The notes: generated by a model not told the origin, from the letters alone. Numbered from the stretch's first letter, positions 15,948 to 25,280 are shown. The stretch: DNA of 64,000 nt from Gammaproteobacteria bacterium (GCA_022820625.1 JAJEFE010000095.1:43923-107922), one strand, 5' to 3'. Made by a program: numbers and translations.

Positions 15948-16348
15948 CAGCGCTCACCCGGCGCGTTGCCGCCGAAGAGGATCGTGCCGTCGGCGAGCCT
16001 GGTTTCTCCCGCGTAGAGTTCGTTGGAACCGTCGCGCGCCGGGAAGCCGCTCACCGTGATCGTCGCCCCGACCGGCAGGTGCGTACTCCGCCAACCCCTG
16101 CGAAAGAGATTGTTCGCGCTGGTGAAGGAAATGATCCACGTCTGCGTGTCGCCGTTCTCACCCTCCACCTCAAAGAACATGCGCGCGTGGGGATTGATCC
16201 ATTCCATATCCACTATATTGCCGGTGACGGTGACTCGCCGTTCCATGTCGAAACCGACCGCGACGGAATGGTGCGCGTGACTGCCTGTTGCATACAGGAT
16301 GGAACCTGCGGCGGCCATCGCCGCCATCATGTGCTTACCCGCCATCAT
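15947..16348 (-). CDS. DUF6152-like small exported protein
   Basis: This 133-aa protein has a signal peptide ending around GSHA, followed by HHSVAVGF. The motif WINPHA and a later GWRSTHLPVGATITVSG are characteristic of the small exported family I know as DUF6152. I chose the ATG at 16348, supported by GGAG 7 nt upstream; a TTG lies one codon earlier. It lies between two members of the partner family (15207 and 16416) on the same strand. The function is unknown. The N-terminal histidine pair and the NPH motif could bind a metal, which is speculation. Confidence 0.75.
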   Translation of the reverse strand: MMAGKHMMAAMAAAGSILYATGSHAHHSVAVGFDMERRVTVTGNIVDMEWINPHARMFFEVEGENGDTQTWIISFTSANNLFRRGWRSTHLPVGATITVSGFPARDGSNELYAGETRLADGTILFGGNAPGER

Positions 16349-16415
16349 CAAGATGCTCCCACAACCATCATCGTACCGCTTCCCATGATCGGCACCATGC
16401 CACTTGCCATGACCC

Positions 16416-17330
16416 TCACTGTGCCGCCTCCCATGCAGCTTTCATTTCTCTCGCCTGCTCGCCGGTGATGCCGGGATAGACCCGGTATCCGTTGGCCCGG
16501 TACAGCCGCATCGGATCCGCGTTCGTCTCGAAACAGGCCTCCTCCCAGATCTCCGGTACGTTTCGCCTGAACGCGAACGCGATGGTGAAGGGTCTGGTGT
16601 AGACGTTCGGATCGTCGAACGTCGCCTGATAGTGAATCGTGTCGTCTTCGATCAGGGTGAAACGCTCGACGATGCGGGCTTCATCGGTGATGAACCGACC
16701 CCGCTGGTCGAGCATGTACTTCGCGTTCTGGTTACGGGTTTCGACAACCAGCGTGTCGCCCTCCCAGCGACCCCTGGGATCGCCGTTCCACATGGGGATA
16801 TCGCCGATGTGCGGCCGCCCGTCCAGGGGAATGATCCGATACGGGTGAGTCGTGAGCTGTTCCCCGACCATGACGAGATGGGTCGCGTCCTGGATGAACT
16901 GGAAGCGGCTGGTCATGTACATGGTCCCGGCAGGGCCCGCCAGGATGCAGGCCGCGTTGTGGTGCAGGTACTGCTCGGCGTTGATTCTGCTCTGTTCCAC
17001 GGCCCAGTCCTGCATGGGAACGAGCCCGTCGACCGGGTCGACGACCGCGCTGGGCCCACCGAAGTCGTCCGGTGTCACCGGGTGGGCCTCCAGGCTCTCG
17101 AAGGCCCAGGCGCGGCGCAGCCAGTAGCCGCTGAAATCGGGACGCCCTTCGGGTGTACTTGGCGGTGTCGCGGTCCTGGCCGCTTCCAGGGCGCAGGCGT
17201 GGAAGATGGCATGGGAATTGTCGGGGCATACCGATCCCTCCACCATGCCCAGGCTGCTGCCGGACTGACCGGATGCCGGCAGAGCGAACGCCGATACCGA
17301 GAGCACAGCCAATGCCGCAATTGCTCTCAT
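16416..17330 (-). CDS. Exported protein of unknown function, DUF6152-partner family
   Basis: This 304-aa protein has a signal peptide (MRAIAALAVLSVSAFALPASG). It shares with its paralogues GRPDFSGYW, ACILAG before a membrane-free beta region, IIPLDGRPH, GRWEGDTLVVET, IVERFT, a PFT strand and a late cysteine (EEACFET). Members often read like beta-rich periplasmic proteins, but no enzyme motif is evident. The start overlaps the amidase stop (ATGA), so it is co-translated with the amidase. The DUF6152-like gene follows 67 bp downstream. Confidence 0.72.
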   Translation of the reverse strand: MRAIAALAVLSVSAFALPASGQSGSSLGMVEGSVCPDNSHAIFHACALEAARTATPPSTPEGRPDFSGYWLRRAWAFESLEAHPVTPDDFGGPSAVVDPVDGLVPMQDWAVEQSRINAEQYLHHNAACILAGPAGTMYMTSRFQFIQDATHLVMVGEQLTTHPYRIIPLDGRPHIGDIPMWNGDPRGRWEGDTLVVETRNQNAKYMLDQRGRFITDEARIVERFTLIEDDTIHYQATFDDPNVYTRPFTIAFAFRRNVPEIWEEACFETNADPMRLYRANGYRVYPGITGEQAREMKAAWEAAQ

Positions 17331-19057
17331 GGTGCGCTCGGCGGCGGAACACGCCGCATTGTCGCCTGCTCGAATGCGTAGGCCAACCCGATTAACCGGG
17401 GCTCGCTGCAGGCGAGACCGGCGAAAGACACCCCAAACGGCGCGGGTTGCGGTGAGTAGTGTTCAGGAAACGGCGGTTCGGCTTCATATGGAACCAGACC
17501 CAGGGGGACAATGACGGTAGGATAGCCCGGCCGCGCGGAAACGTTTGCGCCCCGGTTCATCGGAAACAGAAGCGCATCCAGGTCATGCTCGGCGATTGCG
17601 GCGTCGATGCCGTGCGCCGCCGTCAACTCGATATCCTTCACGCGATCCGCCTCGTAGCGCGCGCGGTCCCGGTCCAGATCGATCTCGTCGGAAATATCCA
17701 GCAGCGACTGCTCGTACTTGACCGTCCCCAGAAGCGCGTGTTCACGGTTCCACTCTCGTAACTCCGTCAGCGAGCGCAAGGGCGCACTGTCACCGAGAGA
17801 TGCAAGCCACGCATTGAAGTCCCGCTTCATTCCGTACTTGAAGACAATGGAGCAGTGTCCGTCGTTTCCTCCCGTCGCACTCTCCGAGGCGCAGATGCCC
17901 CAGTTAAAGAGATTTCGATCCGGATCGGGATCGATAACGGTCGGCAAGTCGGCCGGATCGACCACAATCGCCCCTTGAGCCTCCACGACCGCGAGGGCAT
18001 CTTCAAACAACTCGGCCTGCGCCTGGGTCAACCCGCCTCTTGGGTTGCCCTGCCCCGGCACCGCAACGGGCTCGACGAATCCGGCACGCGGCACACCGAT
18101 CCGTGCACCCTGCAAGCTGCCCGCATCCAGGAATGCCGTGTAGTCTCCATTGAGCGGTGCTTCGCAACGGCCGGTCGCAGGGTCGTTCGGATCGGGGTCC
18201 CGACTTTCGATCACGCCGAGCAGAATGGCGGCATCCGTAATGGTACGTGCCATTGGCCCCGCAGTGTCCTGGTCGGCCGTGATGGGAATGATGCCGTGGC
18301 GGCTGACGCGGCCCAGGGTAGGCTTGATCCCGGCCAGCATGTTCTGATTCGACGGCCACAGAATCGAGCCGGACGTCTCCGTACCCACATTGGCTGCCCA
18401 AAGGTTCGCACTGGTGCCGATTCCGGAGCTTGATCCTCCGGGCGACAGCACCGGCATGCCGTCGCCGATTCCGGGTCGAGGGTCGCGACGAGGGTCGTAT
18501 GGATTGAAAGAGTACCCCCCGAGCGAGCTGTAGTTGTCGGGCATGTCGTAAGGCGCGCCGGCCACCCAGTTCGCAAGTTCGGTCATCACGGTCTTGGCGA
18601 TGATGACGGCGCCCGCGTCGCGCAATTGCTCCGTCAGGGTTGCGTCGTAGGGCGGGATGAGTCCCTCGAAAGCCAGTGCGCCGCCCGTCGTGGGCATGTC
18701 CGTGGTGTGGATGTTGTCCTTCAGCGCGATGGGGATTCCGTGCAGCGGCCCCCGAGCCCCCGACTCCGCGCGCTCCCGATCAAGGCGTTCGGCTTCCGCC
18801 AGCGCATTCGGGTTCACGGAAATCGTTGCGTTCAGGAGGTTTTCGTACAGGGCGATCCTTGTCAGGTACTGCTGTACAAGGTCGCGAGCCGTCAGGCGCC
18901 CTTCGCTCATCGCGGCCTGCATCTCGGGAATCGTCGCTTCCACGACATCGTAGGGCTCCGCAACAGTCCCCGTATCCCGCTCGATCTCGATCTCACAACC
19001 GGCCACAGTGGCCAGGACGGACAGGACCGTGCAGCAGATGGACGTCTTGGAGGTCAT
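17327..19057 (-). CDS. Amidase signature family hydrolase, predicted lipoprotein
   Basis: This 576-aa enzyme would hydrolyse an amide bond with the Ser-cisSer-Lys triad. The lysine lies in IPIALKDNIHT, the serine region is SPGGSSSGIG, and VGTETSGSILWPSN carries the nucleophile strand. The start MTSKTSICCTVLSVLATVAGC gives a lipobox (VAGC), so the enzyme is probably lipid-anchored. It heads an operon of amidase, partner protein, DUF6152-like protein, partner protein and CMD-family protein, with overlapping or short junctions. The substrate is unknown. Confidence 0.88.
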   Translation of the reverse strand: MTSKTSICCTVLSVLATVAGCEIEIERDTGTVAEPYDVVEATIPEMQAAMSEGRLTARDLVQQYLTRIALYENLLNATISVNPNALAEAERLDRERAESGARGPLHGIPIALKDNIHTTDMPTTGGALAFEGLIPPYDATLTEQLRDAGAVIIAKTVMTELANWVAGAPYDMPDNYSSLGGYSFNPYDPRRDPRPGIGDGMPVLSPGGSSSGIGTSANLWAANVGTETSGSILWPSNQNMLAGIKPTLGRVSRHGIIPITADQDTAGPMARTITDAAILLGVIESRDPDPNDPATGRCEAPLNGDYTAFLDAGSLQGARIGVPRAGFVEPVAVPGQGNPRGGLTQAQAELFEDALAVVEAQGAIVVDPADLPTVIDPDPDRNLFNWGICASESATGGNDGHCSIVFKYGMKRDFNAWLASLGDSAPLRSLTELREWNREHALLGTVKYEQSLLDISDEIDLDRDRARYEADRVKDIELTAAHGIDAAIAEHDLDALLFPMNRGANVSARPGYPTVIVPLGLVPYEAEPPFPEHYSPQPAPFGVSFAGLACSEPRLIGLAYAFEQATMRRVPPPSAP

Positions 19058-19166
19058 CGGTACGCGCTTATGACATTCGAGCGCTCGTGGTTCTTGCGGC
19101 CGGGCCACTATTCGTTGGACTATATGAAGCTCGTCCTCAAGAATAACAAGAGTCGGGGAGAAATGT

Positions 19167-20045
19167 ATGCGCACAAGTGCCGTCGTGGCCGGGGTGGCTT
19201 GTGGAGTGCTCGTGCCATCTCAATTGGTTCTCGCGCAGGGAACAGAGGTGGAAACCATCCTGTACAAGGCAGCGGACACACTCGGGATGCTTCGCACGCC
19301 GAGCGAAGTGGACAGATTGGTAACGATGACCTATTCGGGCACGGGCACGGGCACGACGATACTGGGTGGCCAGCCCTGCACCATGGAGAGCTACAGGGCA
19401 AGTGTGCGCTATCCCATCCCGAACGCGTACCACACGTTTCCCGTTCCCGCCATGCGCGTCGATTTCACCTGCTCGGGAAACAACGGCGGGCCGGAGCGGC
19501 ATATTCAGGTGGTGGCGGGCGAACTCGCCTGGAACGAGACCGAGCCGGGAATGGGCGCAGCGCCCGCGGCCGAAACCGTGCGCGAGCGCCTGTTGCAAGT
19601 GTGGCTCCTGCCGCACGGCCTGATCAAGGCGGCCGTGGCAGCGGGTCCCGCGACCCTGGCGTCGACCGAAGGAGGAAACCCCGTGCTGACGTTTCCCCTC
19701 CCCGCTCCCCTGGACGACACGACCGTCAAAATAGACCTGGATCCCAATGTATTTCTCCATCACACCATGCCGAACGGCACTCGGCGAGAGTTCAGCCACC
19801 GGATCACGCGGGTCGAAACAGAGTTCGATGGCGCTTTCGTTGAGGTCACCTACGCGAACTACATGGATTGGAACGAAGATGATTACCGGGCCGACGTGCT
19901 GCTGCCGGGCAGAATCGTGCAGTCTCGGGACGGCACGACGACCTTCGACTTCACCTTGAACTGGAGCAACACATACAACCCCTATGTCGTCATGCCGGTT
20001 CCGGATGGTATCCCGTGGGAAGGCGCCGGTGGCGCCCGTTTGTGA
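19167..20045 (+). CDS. Exported protein of unknown function
   Basis: This 292-aa protein has a signal peptide ending near VLAQ. It contains a TYSGTGTG segment, a conserved-looking CTMESYRASVRYPIP and a beta-rich body rich in Thr and Pro, with no enzyme motif I recognise. The TYSGTG region recalls the N-terminal part found in some exported metallo-beta-lactamase-fold proteins, but the metal-binding domain itself is absent. It is followed directly by a DUF6152-like gene and a partner gene, so the three probably form one transcription unit. Confidence 0.65.
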   Translation: MRTSAVVAGVACGVLVPSQLVLAQGTEVETILYKAADTLGMLRTPSEVDRLVTMTYSGTGTGTTILGGQPCTMESYRASVRYPIPNAYHTFPVPAMRVDFTCSGNNGGPERHIQVVAGELAWNETEPGMGAAPAAETVRERLLQVWLLPHGLIKAAVAAGPATLASTEGGNPVLTFPLPAPLDDTTVKIDLDPNVFLHHTMPNGTRREFSHRITRVETEFDGAFVEVTYANYMDWNEDDYRADVLLPGRIVQSRDGTTTFDFTLNWSNTYNPYVVMPVPDGIPWEGAGGARL

Positions 20046-20111
20046 ATGAAGGCGCATGCTATGATTTTTCGATCTCGTGGTCTGTGGCCCAATCCCGGAG
20101 GGACTACCGCG

Positions 20112-20525
20112 ATGCCTCGAAGCGCGTTGATCCTGTGTACGGTGGCGACCCTGCTCGCTGTCCCCTTGGCCAGCGGTCCAGCGTCGGCGCATCACGCCAT
20201 CCAGGCCCAGTTCGATCAGAACAGGCTCGCCACGCTCACCGGCGTCATGACGAGGATCATGTGGATCAACCCGCACGTACGCTGGTTCATGGATGTCGCC
20301 GATGAGGACGGCAACGTCACGTCCTGGAATATTTCAGGGGCGGGACCCGGTTCGTTTCGGCGTGCCGGAATCAGCGGTCGCGATGTGTTCAGAACCGGCG
20401 AGACCTACACGGCAACCGTCGCCTTGTCTCGTGACGGCTCGAACTTCGGTTACATCGTCTCGTTCGTCCTCCCCGACGGTCGGGAGATCGATCTCTGGCA
20501 TCAGTACCGGGCCGAACCCCAATAG
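20112..20525 (+). CDS. DUF6152-like small exported protein
   Basis: This 137-aa protein has a signal peptide ending ASGPASA, then HHAIQAQF. It contains MWINPHVRWF and FRRAGI, matching the paralogue at 15947-16348. A longer frame begins at 20046, directly after the previous stop, but the ATG at 20112 has GGAGG upstream and gives a cleaner signal peptide, so I chose it. Its partner-family gene starts 81 bp downstream. Predicted mature N-terminus is His-His. Confidence 0.75.
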   Translation: MPRSALILCTVATLLAVPLASGPASAHHAIQAQFDQNRLATLTGVMTRIMWINPHVRWFMDVADEDGNVTSWNISGAGPGSFRRAGISGRDVFRTGETYTATVALSRDGSNFGYIVSFVLPDGREIDLWHQYRAEPQ

Positions 20526-20606
20526 TGCGGGACGGGCATCAACGCCGGGACGAAACGAAGCGTTATGCCAAACGCACATAGTCGACACGACAAGGAGAGC
20601 CGGCCA

Positions 20607-21533
20607 ATGAAGCTGCCTGTGCTGCACTACAGTCTGGTGGTCGCGGGTGTCCTGGGGGGCGGGATATTCCTGACAGTCCCGTCCATAAGCCATGGCCAGG
20701 ATGGACAGGACAACCCTGCGTCCATACCCACGCCTCGAACGATTGACGGCAAGCCCGATCTGAGCGGGCGCTGGGGCGGTTTCGGTGGCGGTGGCGCCGG
20801 CGTGCAGGCCATCGAGCCGGATGGAACCGAATTCGACTTCGATACGTTTGCCGACTATCAGGCAGCAGTGTCGGCGGGCGTGGTCAGCCGCTCGGCAAGA
20901 ATCATCGGACGCCGGCCGAACTACCGTCACGGCAACAACGTCTACGCAGAGCGGGACGACGGGATGCGGTGGCGATATTTTGCCAATCCACCGCTCTACA
21001 AGCCCGAATTCTGGGAGCGCGTCGAGTACCTGGATGTGAATGGAAACCTGGAGGACATGACGTTCATCTGCATGCCCGAAGGGATTCCCCGCATGGGTCC
21101 GCCGATGCGGATCCTTCAGACGGAGTCCGACGTCGTGCTGCTGTATCAGCACAGAAACACGTGGCGTGTCGTCCCGACCGATGGACGTCCCCACGATCCC
21201 GTCAATGCCCTGGATCAGACGTTCCTCGGCGACTCCGTCGGCCGCTGGGAGCAAGACACGCTCGTCATCGATGTTGTGGGATTCAACGACCTCACCTGGC
21301 TCGGTTGGCCGGGGTGGTTCCACACCAACGAGATGCGAGTTGTAGAGCGCTTCACGCGGGAGGGGAATACGCTCCGCTACGAGGTCACCGTGCACGATCC
21401 GGCGATACTGATCCAACCGTGGGAGATGGACCCGATTCTCCTGCAACTCAACCCCAGCACGGCGGCGTACGTGGAGGATTCGCCCTGCCTCGATTTCGAC
21501 GCAGCGCACATGGTGACGCGGGAGCGAGGTTAG
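20607..21533 (+). CDS. Exported protein of unknown function, DUF6152-partner family
   Basis: This 308-aa protein was started at MKLPVLHYSLVVAG, preceded by AAGGAG about 9 nt upstream; a longer frame adds 14 polar residues. The signal peptide ends near SHGQ. Family marks are GKPDLSGRWGG, FICMPEG, VVPTDGRPHD, GRWEQDTLVIDVV, RVVERFT and a late cysteine (DSPCLDF). It follows its DUF6152-like neighbour on the same strand, repeating the pairing seen at 15207-17330. The stop overlaps the stop of the decayed amidase on the other strand. Confidence 0.72.
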   Translation: MKLPVLHYSLVVAGVLGGGIFLTVPSISHGQDGQDNPASIPTPRTIDGKPDLSGRWGGFGGGGAGVQAIEPDGTEFDFDTFADYQAAVSAGVVSRSARIIGRRPNYRHGNNVYAERDDGMRWRYFANPPLYKPEFWERVEYLDVNGNLEDMTFICMPEGIPRMGPPMRILQTESDVVLLYQHRNTWRVVPTDGRPHDPVNALDQTFLGDSVGRWEQDTLVIDVVGFNDLTWLGWPGWFHTNEMRVVERFTREGNTLRYEVTVHDPAILIQPWEMDPILLQLNPSTAAYVEDSPCLDFDAAHMVTRERG

Positions 21534-22421
21534 CGGGAAACCTCCGGTTCAGGCGGCGGTATCCCTGGCAGCACGCTTTCGATCGCGAGTCCGATGGCCA
21601 GCAGTCGTCTGTCGCTCATGACGGGACCGTCGATCTCCAGGCCCACCGGCAGGCCGCCCTGCGACGGGCCCGCCGGGATCACAAGTCCCGGAATACCTGC
21701 CCCGTTGGCCGGTGCTGTGTTGCGGGCAAATGTCTGAAAGGTGGGGACCTGTCGACCATTGAGTTCCACCGTGTCGTCATGGCCAATCGGGCGTGCGGGC
21801 AGTGGTGTCGCCGGAAAAATCATGGCATCAAGCCGATTGGCGGAGAAATACCCGGCGTAGGCAGCCTGATAGCGCGGACGGTATACCTCCATGACGTCCC
21901 GATATTCGGATTCGCTGATGCTCGGTCCGTCGAAAATTTCGGCGACGAACGCCCGTACGTCCGGACTGCCGATCTGATCAATCAGTGTTTCCACGTCAAT
22001 CCCGGAGCCACTCTCATCAAGATAGCGAATCAGCTCCGTGCGCGCCTCCTGCCTGGCTGCAAATCCCATGGCCGCTCGTAACCTCCGGAACCCCGGAATG
22101 CTCTCCTCGACCAATTCCACGCCGGCGTCCGTCTGCCGCGTTTGCCGCTGCCAGAAGGGCGGATGGGTCCTCTGAGATGAACGCGTTGAGATGCCGCCAG
22201 GCCTCGCCCTGGGCGATCAATCTCTCGGCGTAGGCTTCAGCCGACAGATCGCCGCTCCTGATGGCGGCGGCGGCCTGAGCCGCAGTCAATTCGACCACGT
22301 CAGCATCGGCTGTTTGCGCTACGGCTCCCCCACGCCCTTTCGCGGCTCTCAACAGCGCGTCACCGGCTGTGGCGCCGGCGCCGAGGCCGATGAATTTCAA
22401 CAGTTCCCGGCGGTCAATCAT
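21530..22421 (-). pseudogene. Amidase pseudogene with the catalytic core deleted
   Basis: The N-terminal part reads MIDRRELLKFIGLGAGATAG, a twin-arginine-like signal, followed by a typical amidase start (ELTAAQAAAAIRSGDLSAEAYAERLIAQ...LNAFISEDPSALLAAANAADG). At about 22125-22135 the frame changes, and the sequence resumes at AGVELVEESIPGFRRL, which belongs near the C-terminal third of amidases, continuing to MIFPATPLPARPIG and GIPGLVIPAG. The LKDN and GGSSSG regions, about 200 residues, are missing. One deletion with a frameshift explains this. The gene lies just downstream of the cupin gene. Confidence 0.8.
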
Positions 22422-22449
22422 TCGCGCGATGGGAATTGCCCGACGGCGA

Positions 22450-23028
22450 TCAGGGGGCGTTGGAAGCGGGGTTGCCGCCCCCGGGCCTGCGCACGGGATC
22501 CACATCCATGCTGTGCAGAAACTCCGCCATGAACTCCGGATCCTGGCGCTGTTCATCGGTCAAACCAGCCCTGCTGAAGTAACCGCGCTCGTAACCGGCC
22601 GGCTCGTAGATCATGAGCGCGCGGACGGGCTCGTCCCCGAGTACGCGGGTGTAATGGACGGCTCCGGGCGGTATGTAGACCAGATCCCCGGCCCCCACGG
22701 TGTCGGTTTCATCGCCTACCGTCCACTCCATGCTGCCGGCCATGACGTAGAAAACTTCGCTGTGAAAGTGGTGGGTATGTCCGGGTGCGCTGTTCATCCC
22801 CGGGAAAAAGGTCTCGTCGACGATGCTGAACCGCCCCCTGGACTCTTCTGCCGTGAGCAGGAACTCCGTACGCGCATTGGCTCCCGAATAGATTTCCGTC
22901 GCCCCGGCCTTGTGAAAGTAGGGGCTCTCGGCGCCGCCACCGTCTTGTGCGGCGGCATGGGTCATGCCGAAGAGCAATCCCGCAATTCCCGCCAGTGCCA
23001 ACGCGCCTTTCTTCAGATGAGTGATCAT
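22450..23028 (-). CDS. Exported cupin-domain protein
   Basis: This 192-aa protein has a signal peptide ending THAAAQ. A single cupin barrel shows motif 1 as GHTHHFHSEVFYVMAGSMEW and motif 2 as GDLVYIPPGAVHYTRV, giving a histidine-rich metal site. Exported single cupins have varied roles and I cannot assign a substrate. It is upstream of the decayed amidase on the same strand. Its own upstream region (23029-23232, divergent to rnfC) contains CTTGCAAG at 23056-23063 within AGCTTGCAAGTTTA, sharing TGCAAGTTTA with the palindrome before the molybdenum hydroxylase genes. Confidence 0.82.
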   Translation of the reverse strand: MITHLKKGALALAGIAGLLFGMTHAAAQDGGGAESPYFHKAGATEIYSGANARTEFLLTAEESRGRFSIVDETFFPGMNSAPGHTHHFHSEVFYVMAGSMEWTVGDETDTVGAGDLVYIPPGAVHYTRVLGDEPVRALMIYEPAGYERGYFSRAGLTDEQRQDPEFMAEFLHSMDVDPVRRPGGGNPASNAP

Positions 23029-23232
23029 GGTCCTTTTCCTGTATCTATAGTGCAGCTTGCAAGTTTATGTCCGGATGGAACGGGCTATTCTGCCTTTCGA
23101 AAGGTGATCCGTTCCAGTCCCAAATCCTGCTAGCATACGGGCCGGCTCGGATATCGCGGTTGATCGTGGCCGTCCAGACTTACTTTTTCCTGGCAGTTTT
23201 CGCGGTGGGCTGCGGGATCGGCAACTGAAATC

Positions 23233-24765
23233 GTGGAGAAACTTGAAAGCCCAGTACGCCGGCACGCCGGACTCCGCTTGCCGCCTCGCAAACGCGCAAG
23301 CACGCGCGTCCCGCTGGAATCCGCTCCCCTCCCTGACGAACTGATCCTGCCGCTGGAAGGCGGCCTGTCGTCAAGAGACATGCGTCCGGCAATTCGCAGT
23401 GGACAGCGCGTATTGCGCGGGCAACCGCTGGTGCGGGGCGGGGGGGCGCTGAGCACCTGGACGCATGCCAGCACCTCCGGCACAGTGCGCTCCCTGGAAT
23501 CACATCCGGTGGGCCATGCGCGCCGTAGAGAAGCCCTGTGCGCCGTGCTCGAGGTAGACGGCGAGGACGAGGCGTGGCCGGAACTTCAGCCCCCCGATCC
23601 TACGCAGTGGGATACCCCGAAGAAGCTGGCTATGGCGGTGTCGCGCGCCGGCCTGGCCGGACTCGGCGGCGCCGTGTTCCCGACAGGGGTCAAACTCGCA
23701 GCGACGCGGCGCAATCCGATACATACGGTCGTTATCAACGGGGCCGAGTGCGAACCCTACATCAGCTGCGACGACATGTTGATGCGCACCGCTCCTCGCG
23801 AAGTGTTGGCTGGCGCCCTGGCGCTGGTGGCGCTGACCGGCGCAGTCCGGGGATGCGTGGCCGTCGAGGGAGACAAGGCCGAAGCCGTTGAGGCACTACG
23901 GCGGGAGCTGACTTTGCTCGGCGCCCCGGAACAACTCTCCGTCGCCACGGTCCCGGCCATCTATCCTGCCGGGGGCGAACGCCAGCTCATCCAGGCGCTC
24001 ACGGGACATGAAGTGCCGTCCCTCGCCTACCCCACCGACATCGGTTACCTGTGCCAGAACGTGGGCACCGCCGCCGCGCTGTACCGTTTTCTGCAATCCG
24101 GCGAACCGTTGATCCGCCGCATCACGACGGTCACCGGCCGCGGTATCGCGCGTCCGCGAAATCTCGAAGTGCGGCTCGGCACGCGAATCGCCGACGTAGT
24201 CGGGGCGTGCGGAGGTTACAAGTCGACGGTCACGCGCCTGATCATGGGCGGCAGCATGATGGGCATCGCGCTGGCAAGCGATTCCGTGCCCGTCATGCGG
24301 GCTACCAACTGTATTCTGCTTCCCACCGAAAGGGAGCTGGGCAACGATATCAACGAGCTGCCGTGCATTCGCTGCGGCGACTGCGTCACGGCCTGCCCCG
24401 CCCACCTGATGCCGCAGGAACTGCACCGGGCGGTAAAGGGCAAGCGACTGGACGCACTCGAGGACCTCGGGCTGTTCGATTGCATCGAATGCGGGTGCTG
24501 CGATGTGGTTTGTCCAAGCCATATTCCGCTCACGGAGAGCTTCCGCGCGGGCAAGCAGGCCTTTGTCCAGTCCATGGATCTGGAAGCCCGCGTGCGCTGG
24601 TTCGGGACCCGCGAGCGGCTACGGCGCGAGCGCGTCGAGCATTGGATTGCAGGGCATGACGCAGGCCCCGGGAAAGAGCCACCGCCGGGACAATGTGCCG
24701 ATGCCGTGGCGGAAATCATCGAGCGGGTGAGCCGGCTTCCGGCGGAGGCAAGCGAATCTTTATGA
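23233..24765 (+). CDS. RnfC-like electron transport complex subunit (orphan)
   Basis: This 510-aa protein resembles RnfC/RsxC, the NADH-binding soluble subunit of the Rnf complex. It has the RnfC N-terminus (LPDELILPLEGG), an NADH/FMN-type region (VVINGAECEPYISCDDMLM) and two 4Fe-4S motifs, CIRCGDCVTACP and CIECGCCDVVCP. The start is GTG at 23233. No rnfA, B, D, G or E lies nearby on either side, which is unusual because these genes normally form one operon. It may serve a different electron partner, or the rest may be elsewhere. A CBS-domain gene follows. Confidence 0.85.
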   Translation: MEKLESPVRRHAGLRLPPRKRASTRVPLESAPLPDELILPLEGGLSSRDMRPAIRSGQRVLRGQPLVRGGGALSTWTHASTSGTVRSLESHPVGHARRREALCAVLEVDGEDEAWPELQPPDPTQWDTPKKLAMAVSRAGLAGLGGAVFPTGVKLAATRRNPIHTVVINGAECEPYISCDDMLMRTAPREVLAGALALVALTGAVRGCVAVEGDKAEAVEALRRELTLLGAPEQLSVATVPAIYPAGGERQLIQALTGHEVPSLAYPTDIGYLCQNVGTAAALYRFLQSGEPLIRRITTVTGRGIARPRNLEVRLGTRIADVVGACGGYKSTVTRLIMGGSMMGIALASDSVPVMRATNCILLPTERELGNDINELPCIRCGDCVTACPAHLMPQELHRAVKGKRLDALEDLGLFDCIECGCCDVVCPSHIPLTESFRAGKQAFVQSMDLEARVRWFGTRERLRRERVEHWIAGHDAGPGKEPPPGQCADAVAEIIERVSRLPAEASESL

Positions 24766-24851
24766 GAGGCGGTGCCGCAATTCCCGGCGCCGACAAGTGT
24801 TACTCCGAAATCCACTGAACATACAATACGCACAAAAAAGAGAGAAAGGCC

Positions 24852-25280
24852 ATGCACAACATCCGTGACATTCTCCAGGAGAAAGGCACAACTATCTGGT
24901 CTACCGCCCCGGACGACACGGTGCTCGACGCCATAAGCCGCATGGCCGAGTACGGCGTGGGCGCCCTTCTGGTCATCAGTGACGGCCAACTCGTCGGATT
25001 TTTCTCCGAGCGGGACTACACCCGCAAGGTCATCCTTGAGGGACTCGCTTCACGGGACACCCCGGTGGAAAAAGTGATGAGCACCCCGGTGATCTCGATA
25101 TCCCCGGACGCCACGGTCCAGCAAGGCTTGTCGATGATGACCGAGAAACACATCCGTCACCTGCCGGTGACCGACGATTCCGGCGTGATCGGCGTAGTAT
25201 CGATCAGGGACCTGGTCAAGGCGGTCATCGAGGATCAGCGGGCACTGATCGAGCAACTGGAGCGCTACATCACGGGTTGA
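24852..25280 (+). CDS. Two-CBS-domain protein
   Basis: This 142-aa protein consists of two CBS domains (about residues 8-65 and 72-130), a Bateman pair that binds adenine nucleotides and senses energy state. Typical strings are GVGALLVISDGQLVGFFSERDYTRKV and HLPVTDDSGVIGVVSIRDLV. No other domain is attached, so it would act as a stand-alone regulator of an unknown partner. A purine-rich ribosome-binding region (AAAGAGAGAAAGG) precedes the ATG. It follows rnfC by 86 bp. Confidence 0.9.
   Translation: MHNIRDILQEKGTTIWSTAPDDTVLDAISRMAEYGVGALLVISDGQLVGFFSERDYTRKVILEGLASRDTPVEKVMSTPVISISPDATVQQGLSMMTEKHIRHLPVTDDSGVIGVVSIRDLVKAVIEDQRALIEQLERYITG

Noticed and set aside
23100..23228. Small plus-strand frame ending in VQTYFFLAVFAVGCGIGN before rnfC
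   Set aside because: It has no start codon with a ribosome-binding site and no known family; a chance hydrophobic frame is likely.
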